DNA of 64,000 nt from Platerodrilus igneus (GCA_036346225.1 JARFIW010001739.1:10333001-10397000), one strand, 5' to 3'. Positions 1 to 10,524 are shown, counted from the stretch's first letter. Made by a program: numbers and translations. Notes: a model not told the origin generated them from the sequence alone.

Positions 1-1085
1 CTCAAGATACTATCCTGGAATGCGAATGGCATCCGCAACAAAACCATCGAACATGACATTGATGTGGAACTGCTAGGCTAAACTAAACTTACGCCAGCAA
101 CGCATTTGAAACGTCTAAATGTCTAACTTCAGAACGATAACCACACAGAGGAACAGTCATCTTGGTCCTCAAAGGAGTACCACACGACACAGTGATACTC
201 CACCAACAGAAATGAATGTCATTAGAATATATACGAAAGCAAATGGAATTTATCTACGGCTCATTTTCGCTTATTGCAGTCCAAAATCGGATTCCTTTAT
301 ACCTGAAGATATAGATGATTTACCAAACGGTGATGCAACCACGATTATAACATGTGATCTAAACGGGAAGCATGCAGCATGGAGACTGACGGTAAAAATA
401 CCGAAGGGCGCATTCTATACTACCACACGTTGGGAAAAGACTACGAGATCGTCAGACTAGATACCCCGACCAGAATACCACAGACCGAAGATCACCAGCC
501 AGAAATATTGCACATCATAATCTGCAAAAACGTTCTCTTTCTTAGGTACACTAAAGTCTTAGAAAATCTGAGTTTGAACCACCTTTCTATCCAAATGCGC
601 AACCACACCGACAGATGAAAAACACAATTAAGAAAATCGCCAACGGGTACAAATTCAATGAAAAAATACAGCGCAAAATAACAAATGGTAACTCACTCAT
701 CTCATCGGTAGCAGACATAGATGATGCCATAAAAATATTAACCTCTGAAATAAAAGACGCCATCAACAAGGATAGCAGAAACATCGCTCCGACAACGCAC
801 ACTACCACGATATATAGAAAACGCCATTCGAAACATACAGAAATCTATGAGATAATTGAGCAATACCAGAGATATGGCCATTAAAACGCTACTAAACAAC
901 CTCCAAAAAAGCATTAAAACATGCTGGATGAACACAATGCACAGACATAAAGCGAATATGTAAACACAACGTTAGAGAGTGACAGCAATCTTTTCCCCAT
1001 AAACAGAACTCTCAATTCAAGAAAAGTCCAGGTGCAGCTCCCTAAATGGAGCACAACAAAAAATTTATGACACTGAAGAAAGGGC
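1..1085 (+). pseudogene. Jockey ORF2 endonuclease domain and linker, broken
   Basis: APE-like endonuclease used for target-primed insertion. It is readable only by changing frame: the N-terminal strand at 1-78, a middle part at about 150-350 ending in DLNGKHAAW (the usual position of GDFNAKH), then a C-terminal part at about 395-620 with TPTRIP and ILHIIICKNV, matching the usual PTR-IP / DILDI-KNV block. The linker to the RT (IKKIANGYKFNEKIQRKI, then ATEDID-like residues) follows at 615-960. Frameshifts lie near 80-150, 370-400 and 600, and the catalytic DFN is altered to DLN. The copy is not functional. Confidence 0.75.
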
Positions 1086-1086
1086 C

Positions 1087-1373
1087 CCTACATGTGATTT
1101 TCCAATGCTCCATCCGCAGGTACTACATTGGCCAGAAAGCGAGTTATGTTTTACCTGAAAAATTTTGAATTTTACTGAACCCTTGCTGTTCCAAGCAAGG
1201 TGCGTGACCACACTCACACACGGGACCTTCATTTTACCTCTCATCCGAACGAGGGCGTATTTTTGTGAAAAATGCTCGCCTAACATTTTTCAAGCGGACC
1301 GTGTCGGGATTCGAACCCGCGACCTCGGGCTTAGTAGTCATACGCATACCAATTACACCATGGAGCCGCCTTG
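1087..1373 (-). mobile_element. tRNA-derived SINE, copy A
   Basis: Read on -, the copy starts at about 1370 with a tRNA-like head (GGCGGCTCCATGGTGTAATT) that has good Pol III box A and box B sequences, followed by a body of about 220 bp without coding potential. The head resembles arthropod tRNA-Gln at its 5' part. Its 3' side cannot rebuild the acceptor stem, so this is a SINE head and not a tRNA gene. It sits inside the Jockey reading frame and is flanked by copies of AAGAAAGGGCC. Confidence 0.8.
1298..1370 (-). promoter_or_regulatory. Internal Pol III promoter of SINE copy A (tRNA-like head)
   Basis: On - there is a box A match TGGTGTAATTGG at 1349-1360 and a perfect box B match GGTTCGAATCC at 1307-1317, spaced 31 bp apart, as in tRNA genes. 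This type-2 Pol III promoter would drive SINE transcription. Confidence 0.8.
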
Positions 1374-1384
1374 AAGAAAGGGTC

Positions 1385-1638
1385 GTGCATTTCCAATGCT
1401 CCGCTCTAAGGTACTACATTGGCCAGGAGGCGTTTTTTGTTGCCTGGAAATGTAGAATTTTGCCGAACCCTTGCCACTCCAGGCAAGGTAGGGATCTTTA
1501 ACGTGCATTACAACACATACACGGGACAGCCGTTTAACCTCTCATCCGAACGAGTCATAATATTTGTGAAAAATGCTCACCTGCCAATTTTCAAACAGTC
1601 AGCCGTGTCCGGATTCAAACCTAGGACCTTGGGATCTA
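1385..1638 (-). mobile_element. tRNA-derived SINE, copy B, 5'-truncated
   Basis: This is a second copy of the same SINE in the same orientation. It shares the body blocks TTCCAATGCTCC and GTACTACATTGGCCAG and the GTGAAAAATGCTC stretch with copy A. Its head survives only from the anticodon-arm side through a decayed box B (GGTTTGAATCC near 1611-1621), so box A is missing. It lies head to tail with copy A. Confidence 0.75.
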
Positions 1639-2572
1639 AAGAAAGGGCCAAAAATTTACCGATACGCTGCAATCACCTTTGCAGACAATCTAATCGTGGA
1701 TTTACATTTTGAAAAATGATCAACAATACAGGACAGGACAGGAAACCCTAACAATAATATCAGCAAAAGTCAAGAATATCATTGCTGAACTGCATAACTT
1801 CAAGATCTCCGAACCTGATTATGGTCACTACTAGACACTGAAACATGTACCTACCTACATGATCATCTTCATTATGAGAATCTTCAATTCTATAATCATT
1901 TGTAGATACTATCCCAGAACATGGAATTCCACCACTAAATCCTGGTAAATCAAGAGCCGAAGCTAAAAACTGCAGACTGATTTCTCTTTAATTCAGTATC
2001 CAAAATGTTTAAACGACTACCATAGTCCAGGATAAAGCTACTTCTGTAAGCCAAACCCGAACAGTTTTGCCACAAGAACAACTATTTGACTTTTCCAATC
2101 ACTAGGGTAGTTGATTAAATTGCAAGGAATGCTAACAGGTGGAGAGCTACCGTGGCGATTACCATCTACATAAAAAACGCCTTTGACAGAGTCTAGCACA
2201 ATGGACCTTTCTTCAATTTGTCAGTAATTTATGACCTTCCCATAAACTAAATCCTACTCGTAGCAAGCTATTTACAAAATCGACGCGTGCACATAAGGGT
2301 CGAAGACAAAATACCCCGACTGGTGTAAATAACTGCGGGGATTTTCCAAGGTGGATGTCTATCACTGACTCTCTTCAACTTATATTACATGCCAATCTCC
2401 AGAATACCATATGTGCAATGTACGCAGATGATACCATGTTCATATCCGAAGAAAGATGCTCGTCCCAGGCCACAACACGATTACGAAAGCAGCTATACCA
2501 ACTACTTGAGTGATTTCAACGAGAGAAGATCGCCCTTAATCCGGAGAAATCAAAACCCAACTCCTGCAGGTC
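1639..2572 (+). pseudogene. Jockey ORF2 reverse transcriptase, broken
   Basis: Reverse transcriptase fragment of the split Jockey element. Recognisable blocks are SKMFKRL near 1998, an RT palm piece with KNAFDRV near 2170-2190, a GIFQGG-like primer-grip block near 2338-2356 and MYADDTMFISE near 2417-2450 (the catalytic YADD is still present). Downstream LNPEKSK closes the palm. Multiple in-frame stops and frame changes show old decay. The sequence is cut at 2572 by the RTE element. Confidence 0.75.
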
Positions 2573-2589
2573 TTTGTAGTGATCATCAG

Positions 2590-3422
2590 ATTTATGTGCA
2601 CTTATTTTTTCGTCATTAGGTTTTCTGTCTCGAAACTGGTTGGATACGTACCTCTATTGATTTATATTCTGAGCTAGCCTATACAGTTCCCTAAAATTCT
2701 CACATCCTGCATCGTTCACAATCTGTGTGCAATAGTCTAGCTAGGTCTACATCTACTTCCTTTTTTCCTATCTCTGCTTCTAATATATTTCGCATTATTC
2801 CCTCATGCCGTAGTATGTAGCCTATCATTCCATCTCTTCTATTTTTTACCGTGTTCCACATAATTCTGTTTTCTCTTACCATTTCTAGTACCTCTTTGTT
2901 CCTAACTTTGTTTGTCCATGATATCTTCATCATACTTCTGTAGCACCACATTTCAAACGCTTCTACCTATTTCTTGTCGGCTTCTCTTGCTGTCCAGGCT
3001 TCACAGCCGTACAGTGCTGTGCTCCACACACATGTTTTAAGCAATCCTTTTTTTTGTTTCTATGTTTATTTTTTTTGAACACAGTAGTTGCTATTTCTTA
3101 TTAAATGTAGCACAACCTTGTGCTACTCTATATTTTGTATCTTTTGCGCTTTTCCATATTGCGTTATTTGGCTTCCTAGGTAGCAGGAATCCTTAACCTC
3201 TTGTAAATTCTCGTTACCTATTTGTATTTTTGTTTTTGATTTATTTTCCTCTCCGTTGTATACTAGTACTTTAGCTTTATTTTTGTTAACTTTTATACCG
3301 TATCTCTCTGTTAGAACTGCTTCTATTTCATTAAGAGCAGCTTCTAATACTTCTTTGCTAGATGCGAATACCGCTATGTCATCTACAAATCTAAACATAT
3401 CAATCTTTTTGTCCACAAACAT
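2590..3422 (-). pseudogene. RTE/BovB-like reverse transcriptase, C-terminal half
   Basis: The palm motif reads RFVDDIAVFASS (FVDD in place of the usual YADD) near 3390-3360, followed by KVNKNKAKVLVYN and the CYLGSQIT block. After a gap, the typical C-terminal segment MWCYRSMMKISWTNKVRNKE at 2951-2890 and GYILRHEGIMRNILE precede the final GCENFRELYRLAQN-like block near 2700-2640. This segment order is characteristic of RTE/BovB-type proteins, often annotated as craniofacial development protein 2-like. The region between 3123 and 2951 is frameshifted. Confidence 0.75.
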
Positions 3423-3544
3423 CTCTATTTATACTTTTACAAAATACATTTTACATATAAAGACATTAATTTATAAGGTTATGTTGGAATTCTTCAGGTA
3501 TTAACGTTACGTTACGTGAACCATGTTTGTAACTACACTCGCCT

Positions 3545-3781
3545 TTATAGGATCGTTGCGGATCGTGTGCTGTGGTAACCGGAATCTTCGGAAAAAGACT
3601 CTCTCTCAAACATTTGTGCTAGCGACAGTACCACGGTTACATCATCGGAGTATTGGTCGGGGTAACATGTAATTATTTCCAGAATTGTATGATAATTTAC
3701 ATTGGTGCAGTCATCAAATAGATAACGACTTGCTTGGAGTTCACTTTCTATTAAAATTGTATCTCTTTCTTCATCCGTCAA
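3545..3781 (-). CDS. Unrecognised acidic 78-codon reading frame
   Basis: The product begins MTDEERDTILIESEL and ends SEDSGYHSTRSATIL. It is acidic, has a plausible hydrophobic and charged alternation in the middle, and has no low-complexity character, unlike most chance frames in this AT-rich window. There is no obvious zinc motif, signal peptide or membrane segment. It lies inside the insertion in the RTE element and upstream of the tandem repeats. It could be a gag-like or ORF1 fragment of another element, a captured exon, or chance. Confidence 0.3.
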   Translation of the reverse strand: MTDEERDTILIESELQASRYLFDDCTNVNYHTILEIITCYPDQYSDDVTVVLSLAQMFERESFSEDSGYHSTRSATIL

Positions 3782-3968
3782 CTCTATTAATACATATTGG
3801 GTTTACACATGGGGTCTGTAGATTTATGTAAATATCGCCATAAGTTAAAGCATCTCCCACTCTGTAAATAAGTTCTTTTCTAGTCGATTTATGTAAATAT
3901 CGTAATAATTAGCGGAGAGAATTTGCAGATCCGGTGGTCCTGGGGAAGGATGCCGGGGGCCCGACGGT

Positions 3969-4391
3969 CCAGGTCAGGGTGCCGAGAGCACGGTCTATGT
4001 TTCCGTAAGCCAAAATTGCTTAGTTGAAGAAAACTATTGTGCAAATTTATGATGACAATGTTATTTAATAACGTTATCAGATGTGCGATTATTTTTTGCA
4101 TATGTGGTGGTGGTGGTGCGGCGGCAGTCCAGATCAGGGTGCCGAGAGAAAGATTCGTGCCTGGAACTAAAAAATGCTTAGTCGAAGGTAACTATTGTGC
4201 CAAATTTAAGATGACAATGTTATTTATTACTGTTACCAGATGTGCGTTTATTTTTTGCATGTGTGTGTGGTGGCGGTCCAGATCAGGGTGCGGAGAGATA
4301 GATCGGTACATGGAGCTAAAAATGTTTAGTCGAAGAAACTATTGCGCAGATTTAAGATGACAATGTTTTTAATACTGTTACTAGATGTGCG
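3969..4391. repeat. Tandem repeat, about 150-160 bp unit, three copies
   Basis: Units start at CCAGGTCAGGG / CCAGATCAGGG: 3969-4128, 4129-4277 and a partial one at 4278-4391. Shared landmarks are GCTTAGT(C/T)GAAG, AACTATTG(T/C)GC, GATGACAATGTT, CAGATGTGCG and TTATTTTTTGCAT. The copies differ by many substitutions, so the array is not recent. Confidence 0.85.
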
Positions 4392-4690
4392 GAAAAAACC
4401 ATTAAAAACAATTAGTGCTAATGAGTTTTTAATGAGATAACATATTAAAAGCGATTAGTAATAATGGGTTTTTAATGAGAAAACATATTAAACAGCGATT
4501 AGTGCTAACGGGTTTTTAATGAAAAAGCTCATTAAAAAACAGTTAGTTCTTATGGGTTTTTAATGAGAAAACTTATTAAAAAGCGATTAGTGCTAATGGT
4601 TTTTTAATGAGAAAACGCATTAAAAAGCTATTAGTGCTAATGGGTTTTTAATGAGAAAACTCATTAAAGAGCCATTAAAAGCAATTAGTG
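4392..4690. repeat. 43-bp minisatellite with hairpin in every unit
   Basis: About six units follow the pattern ATTAAAAAGCGATTAGTGCTAATGGGTTTTTAATGAGAAAACTC with small changes; the last is partial and joins GCAATTAGTGGCG. TTTTTAATGAG and CTCATTAAAAA are inverted relative to each other across each junction, so each unit can form a stem. Confidence 0.85.
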
Positions 4691-6300
4691 GCGGTAGTGG
4701 ATCCAGCTGGCAGGTCCTCCCTCTACTCCTTGTATTTCTTCAGCTCGTTTTTCCATTCGTCTTTGTACAATTCTAGTTAATATTTTTGACACGTGTGCTG
4801 TCAAACATTGTTCGAGAATTTTCACATCTATCCGCGCCTTTCTTTTTTGGTATAGTTACTATGATGTTACGTTTGAAATCTTTGAGTATCTCGCCTGTCT
4901 AACACATATAACTTACAAGTTCGAAGAGACGTTCTGTTACTGTTTGTTCAGCGGATGTTAGAGTTTGTGCTTATACCTTATCTGTACCCGGTGCCCTACT
5001 ATGTTTCAGACCTTTTAATACTAAATAAAACTCATCTCTAAGTATAAGATATCCCACGTCATCGTTTTCAATGTCTGATTTCTATTCTAATGCTGTTAGT
5101 TTCTCTCCTGTATATAAGTTTCCTATATATTCTTGCCATCTACCACTTTCTCAATATTTTCTATAATGACGTTTTCTCCCGCGTGCCTTATGTTTTTGCT
5201 ATATGACTTTATATCCATAAAATTTATTCTAATTAGTTTGTATGCTGCGTCTGTCTTTCCTATTTCCATATTAGTTTGTATCTCTTGCACTTAACATCTA
5301 TCCCTTGTTCTTTAGCTTTCCCATTTTTTGGCTTTGTATCTCTGCTGTCCTGTTTCGTCTGATCTATTTTTATATATTTGCCTTTCTTCTATTAAATATC
5401 TCTTGTTATCTATGGTTTCCTATTTTCTTTTTGTGTATACCCTAGAATATCTCTGGCCGCCATATCTAAGCTGGATATAATGTTACTCCATTTTCTTTCT
5501 ACTTTCTTAGAATGAGAAATTTTTCCGATTTCTTTTAGCAATTCATTTGACTTTTTTTCAAATCTTTTGGCGAATATCTTTTTTTTAGTTTCTCAAAATC
5601 AGAATGCCTTTTTCCGTTTCTTTTTTCAAATTTTTAAATTTAAGAGCGTCCTTCATAATTACAATGTTGTGGTCAGAGTCTATATGTGCTTCTGGGTATC
5701 TTCTACTGTCTTTTACTTGATTCCTAAACCGTTGTCTAACAAGAATATAATCTATTTGATATCTTTCCAATCTCCTGGCATCTATCGTCTTCTAGCATAA
5801 TGTTGAAATAATGGGTTTTTAATGATTAAATTGTTCTTGTCGAAAAATTCTACCAGCCTATTTTTTTTGTCGTTTCTCGTGCCTAAATTAGATAAACCTA
5901 CTACCACTCATTCCCTACCCTCACCTACCACTGCAGCTAAAGGTGGGCATGTTTACTTGTATTATTACAGTGTATACCGGTTTAGATTCTAGTCTAACCG
6001 GAGTACTCTTTCGTTCTTTTTTAAATAGTTTTCTACATAGTGTCCTATCTTTTTTCGCATAACTATCGCCACACCCAAATTTCCTTCCTCTGCGCGTGTA
6101 TGAATTAAGCTGAAGTCTCCACACCAAAAATCTACTACCTCTGGCCACCGAACTCTTTGCAGGTTCCTACTATGTCTAGTGCTAACCAATCCATTTCAAT
6201 GTTCTACTTTCTAGCTTACCTACTTGCTTCATAATTTTAACACTTCACGCTCCGACTTGCAAAATGTTCCCGACTCTTATTCTGAACTTTCCGATCGCAT
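4691..6300 (-). pseudogene. RTE/BovB-like endonuclease and RT N-terminal part, broken
   Basis: Read on - from about 6300: RIRVGN-LQVG (start of the endonuclease), a stretch equivalent to ISEVRWP near 6140, GVAIVMRKKIGHYVENYLKK around 6080-6020, then QIDYILVRQRFRNQVKDSRR near 5760-5700 and SDHNIVIM near 5670, the conserved SDH of APE-type nucleases. The RT N-terminal part ends with ILTRIVQRRMEKRAEEIQG at about 4780-4720. Many stops and frameshifts are present. A 19-base match to the 43-bp minisatellite (AATAATGGGTTTTTAATGA) occurs at about 5807-5825. Confidence 0.7.
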
Positions 6301-6457
6301 CCTTCAGAGTAGTCCCCTACCGGAGATCGGAATGTGTGACTATTTTAAGTCCGAGGGTGCATACCATGTACAACAAGGGGCAGAAAATGCAACGCAGACT
6401 TAAAATCTTGCCCAACGCATAAAATGCTGCTCGAACGAATTATACAAAAAACCGATT

Positions 6458-9400
6458 ATGGAAACTAGACCCTACCAAAGGAGAACAGACAAAACCATAA
6501 CACAGCGACAGACAAGAAACGAAAATGGCAAGCATCATTTACAAATAAGAATAGGTCAACTAAATTGCAATAACAATAGACTGGTAAACTTCGAATTGAG
6601 GAAAGTTGCAAAAGAAATGGCACTGGACATTTTGTGCTTACAAGAGCCATATATATTGGGACAAAAAATAAGGGGAATGCCTATAACGGCAAGAACCATA
6701 CATACTGGCAATCAACCAAAAGCTGCCATCATAATTCTGAAAAAGAACTTAACAGCAACAGTAATCAGACAGTATTGCGACGAACACACGATTTGCGTAG
6801 AAATAAATACGGAAGAAGTTGGAAACTTTATATTAACAACAAAATATTGCCAATTTGCCGAAGAGATTGACCCTTACCTTAATAAAATCGAACAAATTTC
6901 TCAAACGTACAGACAACAACCCATAATAATCACGATGGACGCCAATGCAAAATCCGAACTCTGGCATAGTAGTATTACAGAGGGGCAAAGCTGGAAGACC
7001 TTATAAATTCCGAAAATCCGCATATCGCCAATAAACCAGATCAACCAACAACATACGTAGGAAGAGCTGGGGTAGGGACGAATATAGATGTCACACTAGC
7101 AAATGGTAACTCCATCAACTCAATTCACAAATGGAAAGTAAACAATCTTGTCACACAAAGCGACCACAATCTCATAACTTTCGAAGTAGGGACACAAAAC
7201 AACACACAAGTAAAACAAACACAAATACACAAATATAATATAAAACGAGCAGATTGGGAAATACTACTTGAAAATTTCGATCCCCCACCCGAAATAACGC
7301 GAAATGGCGACATTAACTAGTACTCAAAAGACCTCACAAAAAGAATAAAGGCGGCTATGAACATGGCAATTCCACAAACAGACTACAACAAAACACATAC
7401 GAAACAACTAATATGGACAAACGAACTACATCAACTAAAAACAAGGACCAGAAAGGCGCGCAAAACCTACCAAAGATCGGTCACAGATCAGGAAAAATTA
7501 TACAACCTTGAATCATATAGAGACGTAAAAGCACAATACACACAAACATTACTAAAGCACAAAGAAGAAACTTGGAAAAAAATTTTAGTAGATCACCTGC
7601 ACACGGATCCCTGGGGAATACCTTATAAGATCGTTAGATCAAAGATTAGACCACCACCAATGTTTTCCACCGTAAATACAAACCACAACACACAGACCAC
7701 AAACTGGAACGACACGGCAAATACCCTTCTAGAAACACTCTTACCAGATGACAACCAATACAACGAAACAGAGGCACAAAAACAAAAACGAGAACAATCA
7801 ACCACCAGATACGCAACAAACAAACAAGCAGAAGAATTTACAGAAAACGAAGTATTGGATGCACTGATGAAAGGCAAGAAAAAGAAAACACCCGGACCGG
7901 ATGGAATACACAACGAGACTTTACAAGTTTTACGCACAAAATTATTAAAACCACTTACCTCATTAATGAACGAATGTTTGCAGCAGAAAAAGGTACCGAA
8001 CATTTGGAAACAATTTTAACAATAATAATTGAAAAGGGAAAGGCCAAGGAAATCGCCAACCCCTCAGCATACAGACCAATCTGCCTCCTAAACAACTTAA
8101 GCAAGATACAGGAACGACTGATTTGCAAAAGACTACAACAACACATGTCAGAAACTGGTGAACACCCAAACCAATACGGATTTAGGACGGGAAAATCTAC
8201 AGAGGATGCCATAAATGAAACTCTTAATACAGTACAAACCAGCAATGACAAATATGTTGTCACAATATCCATAGACATAAGCGGAGCATTTGACAACCTC
8301 TGGTGGCCATCACTCTTGACAAGACTACAACACATACACTGTCCAAGCAACATATACATGACAATAAAACAATACTGCCAAGACAGGTACACGACACTAC
8401 AAGGAACTACCGGGAAAGCACAAAAACTATTAACGAAAGGATGCCCACAAGGATCTGTCTGCGGACCCATGTTCTGGAACATAGTAGTTGAGGAACTGCT
8501 TGAGATTCTCGGAGGAGCAGAGGAAGTGTTGGCTGCGTATGCCTATGCAGACGATATTATCGCTGTTGTCGGGGAAGATCTCGCTCGGAACTCCAACGAA
8601 AATCGAAACATTGCATGACACTCGTAGACGAATGGTGCGACGATAACAAATTACAGACATCCAAACACAAAGTAACCTGCACATTGTTGAAAGGGACACT
8701 GACAGTGAGACCGCGATTTCACACTCAAGGGACACTAGTTAGAAGAACGCAAACAAACACCTACTTGGGAGTCAACATTGACGAAAAACAAAACTTTTGG
8801 CAACACATTTTAACAGCGTGTGCGAAGGCGAAAACTGCCATGTTCACAATTGTAAATATAGCACAGTACAAATACCGACTACCCTTGAAACGGGTACACC
8901 TTTACTTAAATGCAATATTAACAACAATAATGGCATACGCTGCTAGCTGCTGGGCCCGCAGACTCAATCTGGTAAGGCCAAGAAACAAAGTAAACCAAAC
9001 CCAAAAGGCGATCCTAATACGACTGACAGGAGCGTACAGAACTACGGCTTTGGAGTCACTGTCAGTTGTGCTAGGAACGATTCTTCTAAACCTGCAAATT
9101 AAAAAAAGGACCGCAATATACTGGCTAAAAAGAGAAGACCAAACAAAAATCAGGAAAATATTAGGTCGGGAAACGCACACAAAACGAGACATAAATGCAG
9201 CAATAATACAAGAATGGCAACTACGTTGGAATAATGCTACAACCGGAAAACGAACTTATGCACTGTTACCAGATGTACAAGAAAGACTGGACATGACGCA
9301 CATTAAACCCTCTGACGGACTAATACACTTCCTAACGGGACACGGACTATACCCCACATATAGACATAGGATGAACTTTGTAGAAAACAATACATGCGCA

Positions 9401-9610
9401 TGCGGAGCAGAAGGAGATCCGGAACATCTACTGAGGGAGTGTCCTAGACTGCAACAAGAACTACAGGGAATGCGAAACAGTATAAGGGACAAAACAACAT
9501 ACCAATTGCTACGTGATCCGGAAATGACCGCTCACCTAAATAATGCTACACAAATTATTTCCAAAAAGGCTCATGACGAATACATACGGCATCTCAGAAG
9601 AATAATATAA
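6458..9610 (+). pseudogene. R1-clade ORF2 polyprotein (endonuclease-RT-zinc finger), frameshifted
   Basis: The endonuclease part (6458 to about 7310) shows RIGQLNCNNNRLVNFELR, CLQEPY and SDHNLITF. The RT part has PGPDGIHNE (about 7890), YRPICLLNNLSKI (about 8070), CPQGSVCGPMFWN (about 8440) and AYADDIIAVV (about 8540), so the catalytic DD is present. The C-terminal part has TYLGVNID and a CCHC finger CACGAEGDPEHLLREC near 9396-9443, typical of R1/TRAS-type proteins. Lesions are a frameshift near 6990, a TAG at 7318-7320, a frameshift near 8005 and another near 8590-8620. Apart from these four, the frame is continuous, so decay is modest. The product would act in target-primed reverse transcription. 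Confidence 0.85.
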
Positions 9611-9978
9611 CCCACCAGATCACAACATTCAAGTGGATAACAAAACATCCCCTACTTATGAGTCTAACCAAGGCCGGAAGATATGGCAACATCTTCTTCC
9701 GGAATCCGGGATGGACTACCTACAAGAAAGGCAAGATACAACCAGTGATACAAAATATTTCTGGTTGGGAGGGAAAATAAAATTTAGCCAGATTAGGGAC
9801 GAACATTTCCTAACAAATTACAATAACAAACAACCAATAACTTGATCAAATAATACAAAAAAAAAAAAAAAAAAAAGAAACTGAAAAAAAAAAAATAAAA
9901 AAATACTTTAATAAATAAAATTACTACTCCAAGTATGAAAACTAAAATATTAATATATTTATATATACTCACATCTAA

Positions 9979-10048
9979 GCACACACACACACGCGCGCAC
10001 ACACCAACACACACATGCACACACTCACACACACACGCACACATAAAC
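9979..10048. repeat. CA/GC dinucleotide-type microsatellite 1
   Basis: Interrupted (CA)n with CGCGCGCA and CACGCACA variants in the R1 3' UTR. Confidence 0.9.
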
Positions 10049-10152
10049 GCACACAGAGCCAAGCATCTAGTAAAGGGAAAGTGCGCATAACACGCAAGGT
10101 GAGTACTAAGTACTCCTAACTCACATTGTGGTTGTGTGAACTAACCTAAGAC

Positions 10153-10166
10153 ATTACACACATGTA

Positions 10167-10198
<32 letters not shown>

Positions 10199-10268
10199 CA
10201 CATGCACACACGCACACATACACACACACTCGCACACCATCACACACACACACACACACACGCACGCA
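10153..10268. repeat. CA/GC dinucleotide-type microsatellite 2
   Basis: (ACGC)n followed by (CA)n with interruptions. It repeats the composition of the array at 9979-10048, about 180 bp upstream. Confidence 0.9.
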
Positions 10269-10524
10269 AACACAGCAATACTGAAACATTTTGATCTTAC
10301 TCCAACCTCAGGCTGCCGAAGGTCGGGGTCTAGTAAGGTGTTACAATAGTATGTAGCAGTTAAGTAGGTAAAATAGGTTAAGTTAAAATAAAACTAACAG
10401 CAAAACATCAAATATAGCACATGTACAATAGGGCATAGAACGGTATGATTTAAAATGTTAGGCGCCATACCAAATAAGCTGTTTTGGGAAATAAATAGAA
10501 TAAAATAAAATATTTTAAGTCCGA

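Larger units (their letters stand above)
1076..1649. repeat. Three copies of the 11-bp target duplication around the two SINEs
   Basis: AAGAAAGGGCC lies at 1076-1086 and 1639-1649, with AAGAAAGGGTC between the two SINEs at 1374-1384. The host Jockey frame reads IYDTEERA-K straight across the outer copies, which shows that the 11-mer is host sequence duplicated on insertion. Confidence 0.8.
1..2572 (+). mobile_element. Decayed Jockey-clade LINE (EN-RT part), interrupted by two SINEs
   Basis: Non-LTR retrotransposon remnant read on +. It opens inside the ORF2 endonuclease (first residues LKILSWNANGIRNK, the typical Jockey start of the APE-type domain), runs through the endonuclease C-terminal part and linker to about 1085, is interrupted by SINEs, and resumes at 1639 with the reverse transcriptase up to the motif region MYADDTMF at about 2417-2440. 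Several frameshifts and stops occur in every domain. The element continues beyond the left window edge. On the right it breaks off where the RTE LINE begins. The clade assignment rests on motif order and recalled family similarity, not on a search. Confidence 0.85.
3423..4690. other. Non-RTE insertion inside the RTE reading frame
   Basis: The RTE reverse transcriptase is interrupted between its N-terminal piece (ends about 4690) and the FVDD block (starts 3422). The intervening 1.27 kb carries, from left to right, a 78-codon reading frame on - (3545-3781), a duplicated GATTTATGTAAATATCG (3822-3838 and 3887-3903), three copies of an about 150-bp tandem unit and a 43-bp minisatellite. Roughly 390 bp of RT sequence expected here is missing. 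I do not recognise an element family for the insert. Confidence 0.5.
6355..10510 (+). mobile_element. R1-clade LINE inserted in the RTE element, 14-bp target duplication
   Basis: A 4.16-kb non-LTR retrotransposon on +, flanked by an exact 14-bp direct repeat TATTTTAAGTCCGA at 6341-6354 and 10511-10524. It contains about 100 bp ahead of ORF2, ORF2 (6458-9610) with endonuclease, RT and C-terminal CCHC finger, and a 900-bp 3' UTR that ends A-rich. ORF1 is absent, so the copy is 5'-truncated or lost it. Removing it rejoins RTE sequence on both sides, which supports the boundaries. Confidence 0.9.
9611..10510 (+). other. 3' UTR of the R1-clade LINE
   Basis: Non-coding sequence between the ORF2 stop and the A-rich 3' terminus (AATAGAATAAAATAAAATA just before 10511). 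It holds an internal A-run at about 9859-9880 and two CA/CG-rich microsatellites. The exact target duplication starts only after 10510, so the internal A-run is not the element end. Confidence 0.7.

Noticed and set aside
1298..1370. A functional tRNA gene on - (good box A and box B)
   Set aside because: The 3' side cannot pair with the 5' acceptor strand, and the sequence runs on into a repeated SINE body.
3256..3504. An 82-codon + strand frame rich in Ser/Leu/Ile
   Set aside because: Antisense shadow of the RTE reverse transcriptase on -.
4392..4690. CRISPR-like array
   Set aside because: Units are contiguous without unique spacers, and the context is a eukaryotic LINE.
9859..9900. Poly(A) run as the 3' end of the R1-clade LINE
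   Set aside because: The exact 14-bp target duplication and continuing RTE sequence place the end at 10510.
9793..10062. An 89-codon Cys/Val-rich frame on -
   Set aside because: It is the translation of the CA microsatellite and A-runs in the LINE 3' UTR.
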